Part shown: in pieces, positions 11,456 through 23,373 of the stretch
Numbering within the stretch: the stretch's first letter is position 1
Layout: each line of letters begins with the position of its first letter
Source of the DNA: Bradysia coprophila
Lineage: Eukaryota > Arthropoda > Insecta > Diptera > Sciaridae
Direction: 5' to 3'
Assembly (NCBI RefSeq): GCF_014529535.1
Contig: NW_023504022.1
Coordinates: forward strand, 7,367,132 to 7,431,131
DNA: 64,000 bases
The notes under the pieces: generated by a model
What the model saw: the letters and a program-made list of their open reading frames with translations, nothing else
What the model was told of the DNA's origin: nothing
Databases searched by the model: none
Position numbers and translations under genes: made by a program

Positions 11456-11562
11456 GTGCAATGACAGTTCGGGAAAGAAAATTTTTATTCTCGATTTTCT
11501 CGTCTATTGTTTTGATAGGGGAGAAAATAGAAATTTTCTCCCCTGAACTGTCATCTTTGTTT
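11456..11562. repeat. Imperfect hairpin
   Basis: ATGACAGTTCGGGAAAGAAA on the left pairs with the right arm ending CCCCTGAACTGTCAT, with AAAATTTTTATTCTC-type internal pairing. It may be a MITE remnant. Confidence 0.5.
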
Positions 11563-13290
11563 TGGCTTTGAAAAATTGTGTAACAAATTGATGTTTCTGT
11601 ATCGTTTTTTCTACACGATAATCAAACCTTGCACATATGAAAAACGTTGTTATGGTTGTTATGAGGGAAGAAAATAAGAAATTACAAGAAGAGCGAAGTA
11701 TTTAGTTGCCATGTTTCCAATTTATTCTCACAAATAATATTTATGTTGGAGCAGACATATGCAACGGATAGGCTCTGATGCCGACTAATTTCCATATTAT
11801 TTACTTTCGCATGTTTTCACAAGACGAGTGAAGTTGTTTTCCAAGATCTGGAAATTGGACTGTGATTCAAGATGTTTTACGTGTTCTGATGAAGCGTTTG
11901 CTTCATCACTGTAAGAAACGTAAAAGATAATTTTGATCGTCATGACAGCACCTACCATCAGGTGCTGCATCACCCTATAAAAATTGATTGAATTAAAGTA
12001 AAAAGCGATTGAAAAGTTTGAAGAAATAAAAAATTACCATCAAAGCATGGCATCTCTTTAAGATAATTTTATTCTTATTGAAATTGCTGCACTATAAAAT
12101 AAAGAAGAAAAAAATTAAAATAAAACAAAAGTTTAATTTCCTTGAATTTCTAGTAGTTTTACTACGGCATAAAAAAAACGTACACGATTCGCTTGTACAT
12201 TTGCACAGTTTACATGAATTGATTAACACCGCATAACATTTCGTGAAAGATTTATGTTGGGATTTTAAGAAAATCTTCTCACTGCAAGTAGCTTGCAGCA
12301 CACATAGTTTTAATATTGAACCGATAGCAGTGTGCATTGCATATATATAACAAAATAGCTTTTTTCTCTCCTCTTCTTTGTCTATCAATTGGTAAACACA
12401 AAGAAGATGCTGAAAAGTGAAGTTAATGTATAATGATTGGGTATTAAGGTGCATTTATATACATAACCGGTAACATCGAGACAATACGTGTGATGAATTA
12501 TTTGCGGTATTTTCAACCAATTCCATTCTCAATAAAATCAAAACTATTGAACTTAATGCTTTTGTTATTAGGTCATCATTCATCACAATAAAATAGTTTC
12601 TTAAATGCTACTCGGTTTTTCAATTAAATCAATTTTATGTTAACGCAATACAATTAGAGGCATGAAATATTTCGCGCGGCACCCACATTTCACGACCGTT
12701 TTTAGTAGAAATTGATTTTTTTTTTCTTCGCTGTAATAGGATTTAAGATTTAGTTATTAAACAATGTTCGTGCGCTTTTTATTAATAATACTCCGACGAG
12801 TATTTTGATTTTCGAAGAAAAAATGATTTGATATGGTCCATGGTCCTATTTACGATAGAGATCAAAACAACGTCTTTGCTGTCGATTCACTATTTAATCG
12901 AATTGTGTAACGTTTACCACAGTTCTGCTGGAAATTAGTTTTAATTAAATGGAAGATTTGTACAGTTACCATTCACAGACGATGAATGAAATTTCGTAAA
13001 AATTGCGATGAACCCGTGAATAATTTGAATTTAAAAAAACCTTCACCGTACTTTGGGCGTGGTGTACATTTGACTACCTTGAGGTGGTGGTAGGTAAAAG
13101 TTTGGCGGTGGAATGAGTCGTGATTTGTTAATTAGTGTTATCAACACTGAAAATAAAGTTGAAACCGATCATTATATACCAATGTTTCACGATAATGAAG
13201 GTAAGCATGGTTATCATGTGTGTCAACCAATTCTGTCTCTAAAATAGGAGTTCAAATTCTGCCAGGATTACATGATGTACAGTGCCACTG
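11563..13290. other. Intergenic, nothing recognised
   Basis: AT-rich DNA. The 120-aa minus frame at 12092-12454 ends in a poly-Phe/Ile run made by a T-rich stretch and is judged spurious. No strong inverted or tandem repeat was found. Confidence 0.4.
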
Positions 13291-13460
13291 CATCGCAAAT
13301 CCTAACCTGTCGCATACGGCTATTCAACTGTTATCGATAACGACGACAAAATAATGACAAGCTCTGGTTAATATGGTCCTTTATACAGTAAAATTCATGT
13401 TAAAAAAATTTGAAGTACAAGATTTCAAATCAACCGATTAAAATTACTTTGATCGATTCA
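13291..13460. repeat. Dispersed repeat, copy 1
   Basis: This segment matches 28586-28760 and, more weakly, 26020-26165. Shared blocks include GTTATCGATAACGACGA, AATGACAAGCTCTGG and a following AAAATACATGTTAAAAA-like stretch. A further piece (GGTCATATGCTTGCCGTCTG) lies at about 14023-14045 and again at 28774-28795, which suggests the two parts belong to one longer element. Confidence 0.6.
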
Positions 13461-14711
13461 CGTTTAGTGAATTTACTAGAAGAAGAGACGCTATTTCGAC
13501 CTCCGAGTGTGATGGCGGTCCCAGAATAGTACATAGAACTATTCATCATCAGTTGTTTCCATCACACTCGTTCACAAGACAGTAGTAAAACTTTCAATTG
13601 AACAAGTGCTGAAAATCTACTTAAAAAGGTTGCCACCTACAGATGGAAAATTCGGACTATGATGGAAAGCTACTTTGAAGCAAAAACCACCAGATCGTAG
13701 CAAAAACAGATTAGTCCATCCATAGTGAAAAATCGAACAAAAAATTAAAGAAAAATTCAAAGCACTCACCGTGTCCACACCCACTACTAAGTAGTGACTA
13801 CTTCTTGCACAACATTACAAACCGAAACTCGAAAACTGACCTAAGCAAAATGACTTAAGCCAAATCCCTTGACTCCGGTAGCTTCGATCAGACAAAATTC
13901 AGAACAAAGTCTCTTGCGAAATTAAACAAACTCAGTTGGATAAAAATCTTGTGTTAGATCAAATCGGTGCGTCCCTATACAGGACGTTTGGAATCACTGA
14001 AAGAATGTTTATTTATAGTAATGTTGGTCATATGCTTGCCGTCTGTAACAGGCTAAATTATCATAAATCATCACGTCCAACACGGTGGACATTTAGCTGA
14101 CATGCCTATTTGTGGGAATTTTGTGTGGGCCTTTGACACCAGCAGAACAAACGATAATCGAAACTAATGGCAGAAATTTTATGAAAATTCTCATTAAACG
14201 CCATCTGCTGTCAACCTATTTCTTTATGAATATTGTGAACTTTCTACAAATCGTAACGAATCAACAACTTACATTTTTTCCAAAGTTAACTTTACGCGTT
14301 TTCATAGTGATAAAAATGAATATTCAAACAAAAAAGAGCAAAAATGGAGACGATGGACACGATAAGAATAAAAGAAGCAACAAAATTTCAACGTAAGTTA
14401 ATTTATCTCATTTTTCCGTAATTCTACGTACTTGCAAAACGGCGAGTTGTGGTCCAACAGTAAGGGCAACCCCTTGTTATATTTTATCTGCGGTTAAAGG
14501 GCCTAACAGGGTTAGCATGTAAAAAATGCTCCCAAAAGAACTAAAGCTTATGATACATCATTCGAAAGATCTTGGCCGGTTATAGTGGAGTTATTGACGA
14601 AAATGTGAATTTTGTTTTTCATTTATTTTTCTCTAGTGTGTTGACGTAAAAATATGTAAAAATTCTCAAAAAATGGCTGTATGAAGGGTAACATCTGACA
14701 TTTTTTTCAGA
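13461..14711. other. Intergenic, one hairpin and repeat pieces
   Basis: An imperfect hairpin (GAGTGTGATGG with CCATCACACTC) lies at about 13505-13569. Around 14000-14060 is the trailing part of the dispersed repeat described at 13291. The 94-aa frame at 14112-14396 lacks any domain and is not called. Confidence 0.4.
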
Positions 14712-15665
14712 TTTATTGGAGTCATATCGCCAAGACTTCAGGCGATTGGGGAACAAGCGGTCTCCGATTTTAATGACTGATAGCTCGTTGGATTCGTCTT
14801 TCAATTCTAGGAAACACTTTCACTTTTTCTAAAAAAAATTATTTTCTATCAAAAGCTCTCAAAAGTAAAGACATGTCAAAGGGTACCGAAAACAGTTTTT
14901 CGGCAATAGCAAGAAAAAATTATTTTACATTGTTGTAATGTCTTCTGTCATGTAGCAAATATTGGTCCAATTGAAAAACTAATTACTGTTCCGGAGTCCT
15001 GAGGTCATTCGCTATACACTACCACTTTAATAGTGGATCTGATATATTCGCGACATATCGAAGCGTTTTTTATTGATAAGGTAAAAGAATAGTAGACGAT
15101 AAAAAATGACTGCCGTATACCGTTCCAGATGCTGTTCCAGCTGTAGAGCTTTCAGAAAGAAGGAAAAAATCTGCATTTTGGCACCAACTTTTTTTCCAAG
15201 ACATCTATGGGCTTGCAGCACAAAAGTACTGGGTTCATTTATATGTGCAACGATAGTGGGTGAGGCCAGCTACAACACCCCATACTCAGTTCCGTGGAAC
15301 AACGATGCTGCAGAGAATCCGGACTCTCCGAACATTCACTATATCTTTAGTTATAACTCTCGTGGATGTACTCACACCAAGCAGTGCGTATACTCTACCT
15401 GTAGGTCTTTCCAAGGCCGACATTCGTACAACATTACAACAATTTAAAATAATTTTTTCTTGAGTTATTGCCGAAAAACTGTTTTCGGTACCCTCTGACA
15501 TGTCTTTACTTTTGAGCCCTTTTCACAGAAAACAATTTTTTTTTTAGAAAAACTGAAAGATACGTGTTTCCTAGAATTGAAAGACGAATCCAACGAGCTA
15601 TCACTCATTAAAATCGGAGAACAAGCAGTTAAAAAAATCGCCTGAAGATTTGGCGATATGACTCT
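14712..15665. mobile_element. Fold-back element with arms of about 250 bp
   Basis: 14712-14960 and 15405-15665 are diverged reverse complements; for example ATTCGTCTTTCAATTCTAGG pairs with CCTAGAATTGAAAGACGAAT, and GGTACCGAAAACAGTTTTTC with GAAAAACTGTTTTCGGTACC. The spacer (14961-15404) holds overlapping 64-113 aa frames with no recognised domain. The outer limits and any target duplication could not be fixed. Confidence 0.65.
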
Positions 15666-16383
15666 TAGGGTGAAAATATTCAGAGAAAAATTCGGCGTTT
15701 TTTTATACGTTGGAGGTACAGAACTACGTATTTTACGTAATTTTTTCAGATTTTTAAAAATGGTAGAACACATCCAATTTTTCAAAACTATTGGTGCACC
15801 GCATGCCACGGTCAATTTTAAAATAGAATTTAAATAAAAATTCGTAAAAACGAAAACCTAAAATGTTGTACATGGCTGACAGTAGCGAGAAGTTACCGAT
15901 TAACTCCAGTTACTATCTAAACATATTTCAATAAATTGCTAAAATGACTTGCGTCACATATGCGCTGGCACGATGTACTATGATTAAGGGTACTTAAGTT
16001 TTATTGTTTACAAACGATTAGGACGCTAATTGGAATTCACTGTAGATTAGAAACTTTGAGTAAAAAATACTTGCGTAACACGTACTTATCTCGACTTACC
16101 TCTTCAGAAAATATACGTTCGACGGGATAAGATTTTGTCGGTGTTTGCAATATGTGTTCAACAATTATTCCTCTAAACCTGGAACACTCTCTTGGCACGT
16201 GTCAGTCTAGCAATTCAACTAAATTGAAAATGCTCCTACACACTGCGATTCATGCCGAAAATAAGAGTAAAGTTTCTGTGGAAATTCCCGCCTTTAAAGA
16301 ATATCTTCTGTGGACTCACTCATACCCTGATAAGATGTGAAGTCATATCATTTTCATGGATTATTGAAGCTTATTCTGCTTAT
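15666..16383. other. Upstream region of the GH31 gene
   Basis: No gene is supported. The 62-aa frame at 16152-16340 shows no domain and could be chance or a short upstream frame. No clear TATA box was seen. Confidence 0.4.
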
Positions 16384-16398
16384 TCAGTCAGTTCAGTG
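16384..16398 (+). promoter_or_regulatory. Cluster of arthropod initiator-like TCAGT motifs
   Basis: Three overlapping TCAGT hexamers (TCAGTC, TCAGTT, TCAGTG) lie 60-75 bp before the ATG of the GH31 gene. TCAGT is the common core of arthropod transcription initiators, so this is a reasonable start-site candidate. It rests on motif and position alone. Confidence 0.3.
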
Positions 16399-16458
16399 TG
16401 AATTGAGAAGGTCGATGGTTGGACATTATAAATCGACTCCGTCTATCGTTACAATAAA

Positions 16459-18842
16459 ATGTTGTTGAGCGTTTTAATCGCAGTATTCGGATTGCAATTT
16501 GCAAAGGCCCAGATTTTCGTCGAGGATTTTCACTTGTCGAAATCACAGGATGTGTCTCACCTTCGCGTAGAATATCACACAAGCAATAATGTTCTTGAGA
16601 ACGATTCAATGACATACTCGTTGTGGAAAGGTATGGGAAAGTTGTTGATTGTTGATAGAGACCTGCATGTTTGAATGAGTGAAATCGAGAGCGAATCTGA
16701 GAATTAATTTTTCCTCTACATATAGGTCAGCACGCCATTCATGTATCTCAATTGATACAGAAATTTGGTCAGAACGTCAAAGCCACACGTACGGAAAATG
16801 GATTCACATTCGACGGATCCGACTCATCACTACAGATAAAAATTGAAGACGACACCAGTACCTTTGCACTGATATCTGTTGAAAGGAATACAAAGATAGC
16901 TGAACGATTGGACGATTGTTTTGAACTCAAATCACAAGAAATCAGTTGGTATGGGGGTCCACAGCAGCGATATCAATACTGGCCCGTTGAAAGATTAACG
17001 TTCGACGATTATTCTTACGTAACGAAACAAGTAGATAATTGTGCCATCGCCGAGAGATACTGGTTGAATTCGCAAGGCGTTTTTATCTATGTGGATGCGG
17101 AGGCGCCATTGTTTCTGAATCAAATAGCAAACAAGTCACTATGCTTGACTGCTGAAAAGAAGCTTCCGTATTATGCCCATGACAATGAACCCATTTCGTT
17201 CAATTACAAAATTGGTATCTCATCGAATGCCAGAGCGGCGCATATGGTAGCGATTGATAAATTTTTGAAGAAGCCAACTGGCATTCCCGATGAAAGAATG
17301 GTCAGACATCCCATATGGTCCACATGGGCTAGGTATTACAAACCGATCAATGAATCGATTTTGCACAGCTTGGCCGACGAAATATTACTGCATGGGTTCA
17401 ATAACAGCCAATTGGAAATCGACGATTTGTGGGAGATATGTTACGGTTCTACTGAGTTTGATACCGTCAAGTTTCCGAATATGAAATCATTGACCGATGC
17501 ACTGAAGGCGAAGGGTTTCCGTGTTACGTTGTGGGTTCACCCATTCATAAATAAGGTGTGTGAACCTTATTACACAGAAGCGTTGAACAACGGTCATTTC
17601 GTATTGAATCAAAATAATGACCCATCCGCTCAGTGGTGGAACAGTGATGTGGGGGAAGCATCCTACATTGACGTGAGACGATGTCTAATTGACAGAAAAG
17701 ATTAATGAAATTAAAATTTCCCGAATTGTTCTAGTTCACAAAGCCAGCAACTGCCAAGTGGTACTCCGATAAGTTAACTGCTTTGGCACTAGCAGCTGGA
17801 ATTGATAGCTTTAAATTTGATGCTGGCGAGAGCAGTTTCAGTCCGTCAGATCCTGCTTTGAATGCTACGAAAGCACGTCACCCTCTCGCTATAACGACAG
17901 ACTACTTAAATACAGTGGCAAAGTTCGGACCGATGATCGAAGTTCGTTCCGGTTTTCGTAACCAAGAAATGCCAGTATTCTTGAGAATCAACGACAAAGA
18001 CTCAGGTGAGTTCTATAGACAACACCATGCACGGGTAACAGGTTTCTACAAAATTTTCTTCCATCTGACGACTCATCATTCCATCAGATTGGAGCTGGGA
18101 CAATGGCCTGCCAACATTGGTAACAACTTTACTTATGCTGAATATGGTTGGCTATCCATTACTACTACCTGATATGATCGGCGGTAATGGATACGGTAAT
18201 AATCCTCCGAATAAGGAGTTGTTTCTCCGTTGGCTCCAAGCAAATGTCTTCATGCCAAGTTTGCAATTTTCGTTCGTTCCATGGGACTACGATGATGAGA
18301 CGATCAGTATCAGTCATAAGTTTACCGACCTTCATGCTGAGTATACAGACGTGATCATGGAACGATTTCGATTAGCGACCACGAATGGAGATCCGGTGAA
18401 TCCACCGATTTGGTGGATTGGTAAGTTATTGAGGAGTGATTGAAAGTGCAATTCGAATTATGTTTGAATGAGATTCCTTTTTTTATTGAAGCACCTGACG
18501 ACCGGATTGCCCAACTAATAAATGATGGTAGGAGCGTGGGAATATTTTTGTTAATTTATTGAATTAAAATTCGAATTCTTTCTAGAATTCCTTTTGGGTG
18601 ACAATATTCTGGTTGCTCCTGTTTTACAGGAGGGAAAAGTGTCAAGAGACATTTATCTTCCTCGTGGTGAGTGGGTAGATCAAAATGGAGACTCGCATAC
18701 CGGACCGATTTGGCTAAAAGATTATCCAGCTGACTTATCAGTGCTGCCTTATTTCATCAAAAGTGGATCGAGTTTTGTAAGATTGAATTTTGGTCTGATG
18801 GTTGTGGCTTTGCTGGCAATATGTTCGTTGGCGAAGGTGTAA
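16459..18842 (+). CDS. Secreted glycoside hydrolase family 31 (tobi / MYORG-like alpha-glycosidase)
   Basis: Six exons: 16459-16630, 16726-17672, 17735-18005, 18088-18420, 18492-18527, 18586-18842. All junctions are GT-AG and in frame, giving 671 aa. A signal peptide covers residues 1 to about 17. The GH31 barrel follows: DDLWEICYG and RVTLWVHPF, then SFKFDAGES with the likely nucleophile Asp at about 402, and DWSWDNG with the likely acid/base Asp at about 468. PDMIGGNGYG and GDNILVAPV come after, both typical of GH31. The KFDAGE form and ordering match the insect tobi / vertebrate MYORG branch, whose members cleave alpha-linked sugars; the substrate here is not known. The C-terminus is a hydrophobic stretch (about 656-671), which could be a GPI-anchor signal or tail anchor. 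An AATAAA lies at 18902-18907. The ATG is chosen because it opens the signal peptide. Confidence 0.88.
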
Positions 18843-19289
18843 CATTTAGGATTCAGTGGCTTTTCATAAATTAGAAGTACGAGTTACAAGAAAAAACGGA
18901 AAATAAAATTTGTGCAAGGAAGAGAAGTGCCAAAATTCGTATTTGTTTACTTACCGATGAGACCAATGAAATTGCACTTCTTGTGTGAAATTTTCCGATC
19001 GAGGCGTAGCTGAGGTCGATAAACAGACGCTTTTTTCAGGGAGCCCACTCAAAATTCGGCCTCCTTTTTAAGGAATAAAGGAGGATATTTCGATAATTTA
19101 TTTATTTTTCTTCTTCTTAAGGATATATGAAGTAGATTTTTTGGTGTTTCTCAAAGAATATTCTTTGGAAAATATTTTCCGAATTTTTCACAAATAAAAT
19201 ATCGAAGATTTTTCCAAAAAATGTTTACTCTAGATAAGATACCCAACGTACCCCTATGTTCACGCAGTTAGATTTTTGAAAAAATTAGC
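18843..19289. other. GH31 3' flank
   Basis: Contains the AATAAA at 18902-18907 and, at 18996-19018, a CGAGGCGTAGCTGAGGTCG motif of the kind found at other hairpin tips in this window. No gene is seen. Confidence 0.4.
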
Positions 19290-19622
19290 CTAGTTTCTTA
19301 CTTTTTTGTCTTTTTTTGATTTTTTTGATTTCATCTTCTTGCTACTTGTAATGCCTGCATTTAAAATCATCTGTGCCTTGGCCACTGATGATTTATTTAA
19401 TTTACGTTCGCTAACTACAGCTGACGAAGTGTTATTACCATCATCAATTAACTTTTCGGCGACTTTTAACTTTAAAGTCTCCTCAGCTATTTCAGCTTCG
19501 ATGCTTTGAATGTTGGCCTCTTTCTTATGCTTTTCGTTTTTGTCTGACTCGTTTTGTTTCGATTTGGTAATAACGCCTTTCGCTCTTTTTCTACATCTAA
19601 ATGTAAAAAATATTTTTTTCAT
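19290..19622 (-). CDS. Lys-rich hypothetical frame, possible last exon of an unknown gene
   Basis: A 110-aa frame whose C-terminal half is strongly basic, ending in a Lys/Ser run (SKKMKSKKSKKDKKVRN). Its middle (IEAEIAEETLKLKVAEKLID) could form a short coiled coil. On the minus strand a possible splice acceptor (TTTAG or GATGTAG) lies just before KRAKGVITKSK, so the true coding part may start there as an exon rather than at the ATG. I do not recognise the family. It could be a nuclear or nucleolar basic protein, a gene remnant, or chance. No partner exon was found. Confidence 0.3.
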   Translation of the reverse strand: MKKIFFTFRCRKRAKGVITKSKQNESDKNEKHKKEANIQSIEAEIAEETLKLKVAEKLIDDGNNTSSAVVSERKLNKSSVAKAQMILNAGITSSKKMKSKKSKKDKKVRN

Positions 19623-19639
19623 GTGTCGGGGCCGAAAAT

Positions 19640-21950
19640 GAGGGAGTTTCGATATTTTTCTCAGGTTTTCGACCCCTTACATGAAAACTTTTTTGAGTAT
19701 CTGTTTTGGACGATTGTTTTTAGGCAATTTCGCTTGTTGTAGCCCGAACGAAGTGAGGGCTACATGCGAAAGTAGCACAAATAACTATTTTATGCCAAAT
19801 ACTGCGAAAGTTTGTATTTTCGGTCCTCAAATGGTGACCGGAAGTAAAAAAATTCAGGCCTTGGGCCGAAAGTAAATGTCACTGTCATCATTTTACTTTC
19901 GCCCCGTGGGCTTGCGTATTTGCGGGCCGAAAGTAAATGTCACTGTCATCATTTTACTTTCGGTCCTCATATGTCACGAAAGCACATGTTCACTTGATTG
20001 AAAGTACGCATTGAGTGTCGTGTTGTGTTGACGATAACCAAATGTTTTATTAGCAAGTGAATGTGTGTTTAATGTAATTTTATCTGTTAAATCATTTTTG
20101 TTTTTATACCCCCGCGCTTTTCGTCATTTTACAGTTTTTACATCAAATTTTGTTGAGAACTCAACAGTTTCATTAAATTTATGTTTTGTTTCGGACCGAA
20201 AATACAAATCTTCCGCAGTATTTGGCATAAAAAATAGTATGCATCACTCGGGGCGAAAGTAAAAAAATTCAAATCGTGTGATTGCCGCCCTTGTCTGCGG
20301 CGCGGGCTGCAAACTTCACACGTTTGAATTTTTTTACTTTCGCCCCTTGTTATGCAAAATACTATTGTGCCACCGAGAATTGAAATACGACTCTTTTCAG
20401 CACTCATTTTAGTGTTGTAATAGTTATTTAAATCACATGGGTCGAAAAACGATTTTTAAAAATTCGAGGTGTATGTGTGAGCTGAGAGGGTATTGTAACA
20501 TGAGAATGCGTGTTTGTGAACCGAGGTTTACCGAGGTTCACAATCGCATTCGAATGTTACAATACCCTCGAGGCTCACACATACACCGAGAATTTTAAAA
20601 AATCTTTTTCGACCCGAGTCATTTAATGGCTTTTACATTCGCCTTTCATCGAAAATCACGAAAAACACCAAAAATTATCAATTTAATCGAAAACTAAGCA
20701 CCAAACAAACACAAAATATGTCGATCACTTCAATAGCACACAAAAATATTGCAACAACACGACAACGATTCTTGACAGCATTCGTTTTTGAAGAGAGAGA
20801 AGTCTCTCAGTTTGCTATGTCTACTACAATTATGATCGATTTGTATCATATACACGGCGCTTTCCAGTTTGTTAACTCTAGGTTAACAATTTCCAATATT
20901 TCATCCCTAGAGATTAGAAATTCCAATATTTCATCCCTAGAGATTACAAATTTGTCTATGTGTTAGCGGTGAACATTTTGACATTTTCTAAATATGCGAA
21001 TTCGATTTAAAGTCGTATTTTCGATGGAAGGCGAATGTAAAGTAACTTATTTCAGCGCCCGTTTGATGTGATATTACAACACTCAAAGCAGTGTTGATAT
21101 GGAATTTCTATGAGTTGTTACAGCATTCGTTTGAGAAAATGCAATAGTTATTTGGATCACAAGGGACGAAAGTAAAGAAATTCAACCGTGTGCGAGAGTT
21201 GCTGCCCGCGCCGAAGGCAAGGGCCGCAATCGCACAGGTTGAATTTCTTTACGTCGTCCCGTGTGATCCACATAACTTTTTATCACGAGAACTACGAAAA
21301 TTGTAATTGAGGTACATAAACTCGAAGAAATGCGTTATCGTATGATGAATTAAACCAAAATATGGTGACATTTGCGGGGGTCCAGGGGGCGGTAGCCCCC
21401 TGGTATAAGAAAATATTAATATTATCAATCATCACAACAATCAGACGTAAAAACAACAACAATATCCTTAGAATTATTCGTCATCTACTTTGTATGCTAA
21501 CATTAATCAGAGCACTGGCGCACGGTTTGTTCAATATTGATCAAAGTAAACATCTTGACAAGATTTGACTTTCGCATTATGTACATCGACTTTCGCATTA
21601 TATACATAGACTTTCGCATTATGTATTAACCGATTTCGATACATAACTTGCATTTTTTTACTTTCGCTTCCCGTTTGGGAACCGAAAATTACAATTTTCG
21701 TAGTTCGTGTGATGAAAAGCAATGTGATCGATCAAATTTGAAGAGTGATTGTTTACAATGAAAATTATGATTTTTTGGGCATTTGTCTATTTCGATTCTC
21801 GGTTGGCACAAAGCATGATGTGTTACACGTATTGTAATGAGATTTTTTCAGCACACGACCCAATTGGGGCTAGTGCTGAAAAAATCAACATTACAATACT
21901 TGTAACACAGCATACTATTACGGGCCGACGAGCAATTTTCGAATAATTGG
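19640..21950. repeat. Composite repeat block with GGGCGAAAGTAAA hairpins and small tandem arrays
   Basis: This block is packed with inverted repeats using the words (G)GGNCGAAAGTAAA and TTTACTTTCGNCC. Two copies of a 39-bp hairpin unit lie at 19863-19901 and 19924-19962. Longer hairpins lie at 20258-20345, 20441-20613 (arms over 70 bp) and about 21165-21262. Three 21-bp tandem units (GACTTTCGCATTATGTACATC) span 21567-21629. The flanks of two hairpins share AATAGTTATTT(A/G)(A/G)ATCACA, so they may be copies of one element. No gene is supported; the 82-89 aa frames read through repeats. Confidence 0.6.
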
Positions 21951-22088
21951 AAAATCTTCCATTTTATCGTAGAAATACAAAGTATTCTAACTCTATCCGA
22001 ATAGCCGCAATCGTTTCTTCTAAGAGCTGCTCATTGAAATTTCGAGAAACACAAATTTATTGACGCTAAATCCTCGCTCAGGATCAGC

Positions 22089-23373
22089 ATTCCTATAGGG
22101 ATTGCAAACCGAACCCGTTTTGAAAAACCGCGGTTTCGGTTTTTTATGTCAAAAAACCCGCGGTTAACCGGTTAACCGCGGTTTTTCGGAACAGTAAAAT
22201 CTAAAGCAAATTCTTAAACAAGTCTAATTGGTTCCACTACTTTTTAGCGTTTAGAAGGTGCTCTTTTATTTATTGCATTCGCTTTTCGTAATTAACAAAA
22301 TGAAAAGACTATTTTTGGGGCTTTCTTCTTTAAAAAAATGTAATTGAAAATCGTAATGCGGAAAATAGTCGCCTCTTATTACCCCTGTTACGCACAATGG
22401 ATGCAACTCGGTGAAAAGTAAATGTTAAAGCATCTTCAAAATGTCTTCTCGGGCTTACTTTAAGAATATTTTTGATTTTCTTAAAATGATCTCCTTTACT
22501 TTTACCAAATATACCGACCTGAAAGGAAAACGTCATCAACTCAGAGGCGACAAAACCTGTACCTCTGAGTTGATCACGTTGTCCCCTTATAATCAGACCT
22601 ATCAGGCCCTTATTTTAACGTATTTTAGTTAGTTCTATTTCACAAAATTTTGAGTCTCAGCACGTAAAACGGAAATTTGTTGTTAGAACGAACTAAGATA
22701 ATTTATCTTATAATACTATTTCCATTTTAAGTTAGCCTTTTCATGTTTACGAAAGCACGACAGAGTAAAGTTAACCAGGCAGGAGTGCTGATTTGACAAT
22801 GGACCTGAATAATCTAGTAGCCCTATATTTTTTGCGAATAAAATTTTTCAATTTATGTCAGTGTTCATTTGAGTTCATTTTCATCCAGTGTTTTAGGTCC
22901 CTTATTTGACGTTTCGAAAATGAACCGCTCCAGGAGTGCTGATTTGACAATGGACCTGAATAATCTAGTAGCCCTATATTTTTTGCGAATAAAATTTTTC
23001 AATTTATGTCAGTGTTCATTTGAGTTCATTTTCATCCAGTGTATTAGGTCCCTTATTTGACGTTTCGAAAATGAACCGCTCCTGCCTGGTTTATTTTACT
23101 CTGCCGTGACGAAAGCTATTGGTAGGAATAACAATTTTCTTTTACAGAGACTGATGGCTGGCGAAATTATCTGCAATTAGCTCAAAACGTTGCTGAAATG
23201 ATACCAATACACAAAATAAATGCTTAAATTCTCCCAAAAACTAGAGATTTCTAACGCTTCATTGAAAACCCGAAAACCGCGGTTTTCTTGATAAAAAACC
23301 GCGGTTTTTTAACGCCCAAAATCGCCCGGTTAACCGGTTCGGTTTAAACCGGTTTGTAATACCTAATTCCTAT
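22089..23373. mobile_element. Non-autonomous hAT-like element of about 1.27 kb
   Basis: Termini are (T)AGGGATTGCAAACCG at 22096 and its counterpart CGGTTTGTAATACCTA ending at 23365, each followed inward by repeated AACCGCGGTTT words. The direct repeat ATTCCTAT occurs at 22089-22096 and 23366-23373, an 8-bp match whose last base overlaps the terminus, so 7 or 8 bp. No transposase remains. A second MITE (22756-23108) is nested inside. Confidence 0.8.
22749..23115. mobile_element. MITE of the 7-bp-duplication family, copy 2, with internal tandem duplication
   Basis: The element at 22756-23108 (353 bp) is flanked by the exact 7-bp repeat ACGAAAG at 22749-22755 and 23109-23115. Its termini match the 4018-4219 element. 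A 151-bp interior block starting AGGAGTGCTGATTTGACAAT is present twice in tandem (from 22781 and from 22932). It sits inside the hAT-like element at 22096-23365 and is therefore the younger insertion. Confidence 0.85.

Noticed and set aside
12092-12454. 120-aa frame on the minus strand
   Set aside because: The C-terminus is a poly-Phe/Ile run made by a T-rich tract; no family features.
15106-15447. 113-aa Cys-containing frame, possibly a small secreted protein
   Set aside because: Lies in the spacer of a fold-back element, has no signal peptide and overlaps other frames of similar length.
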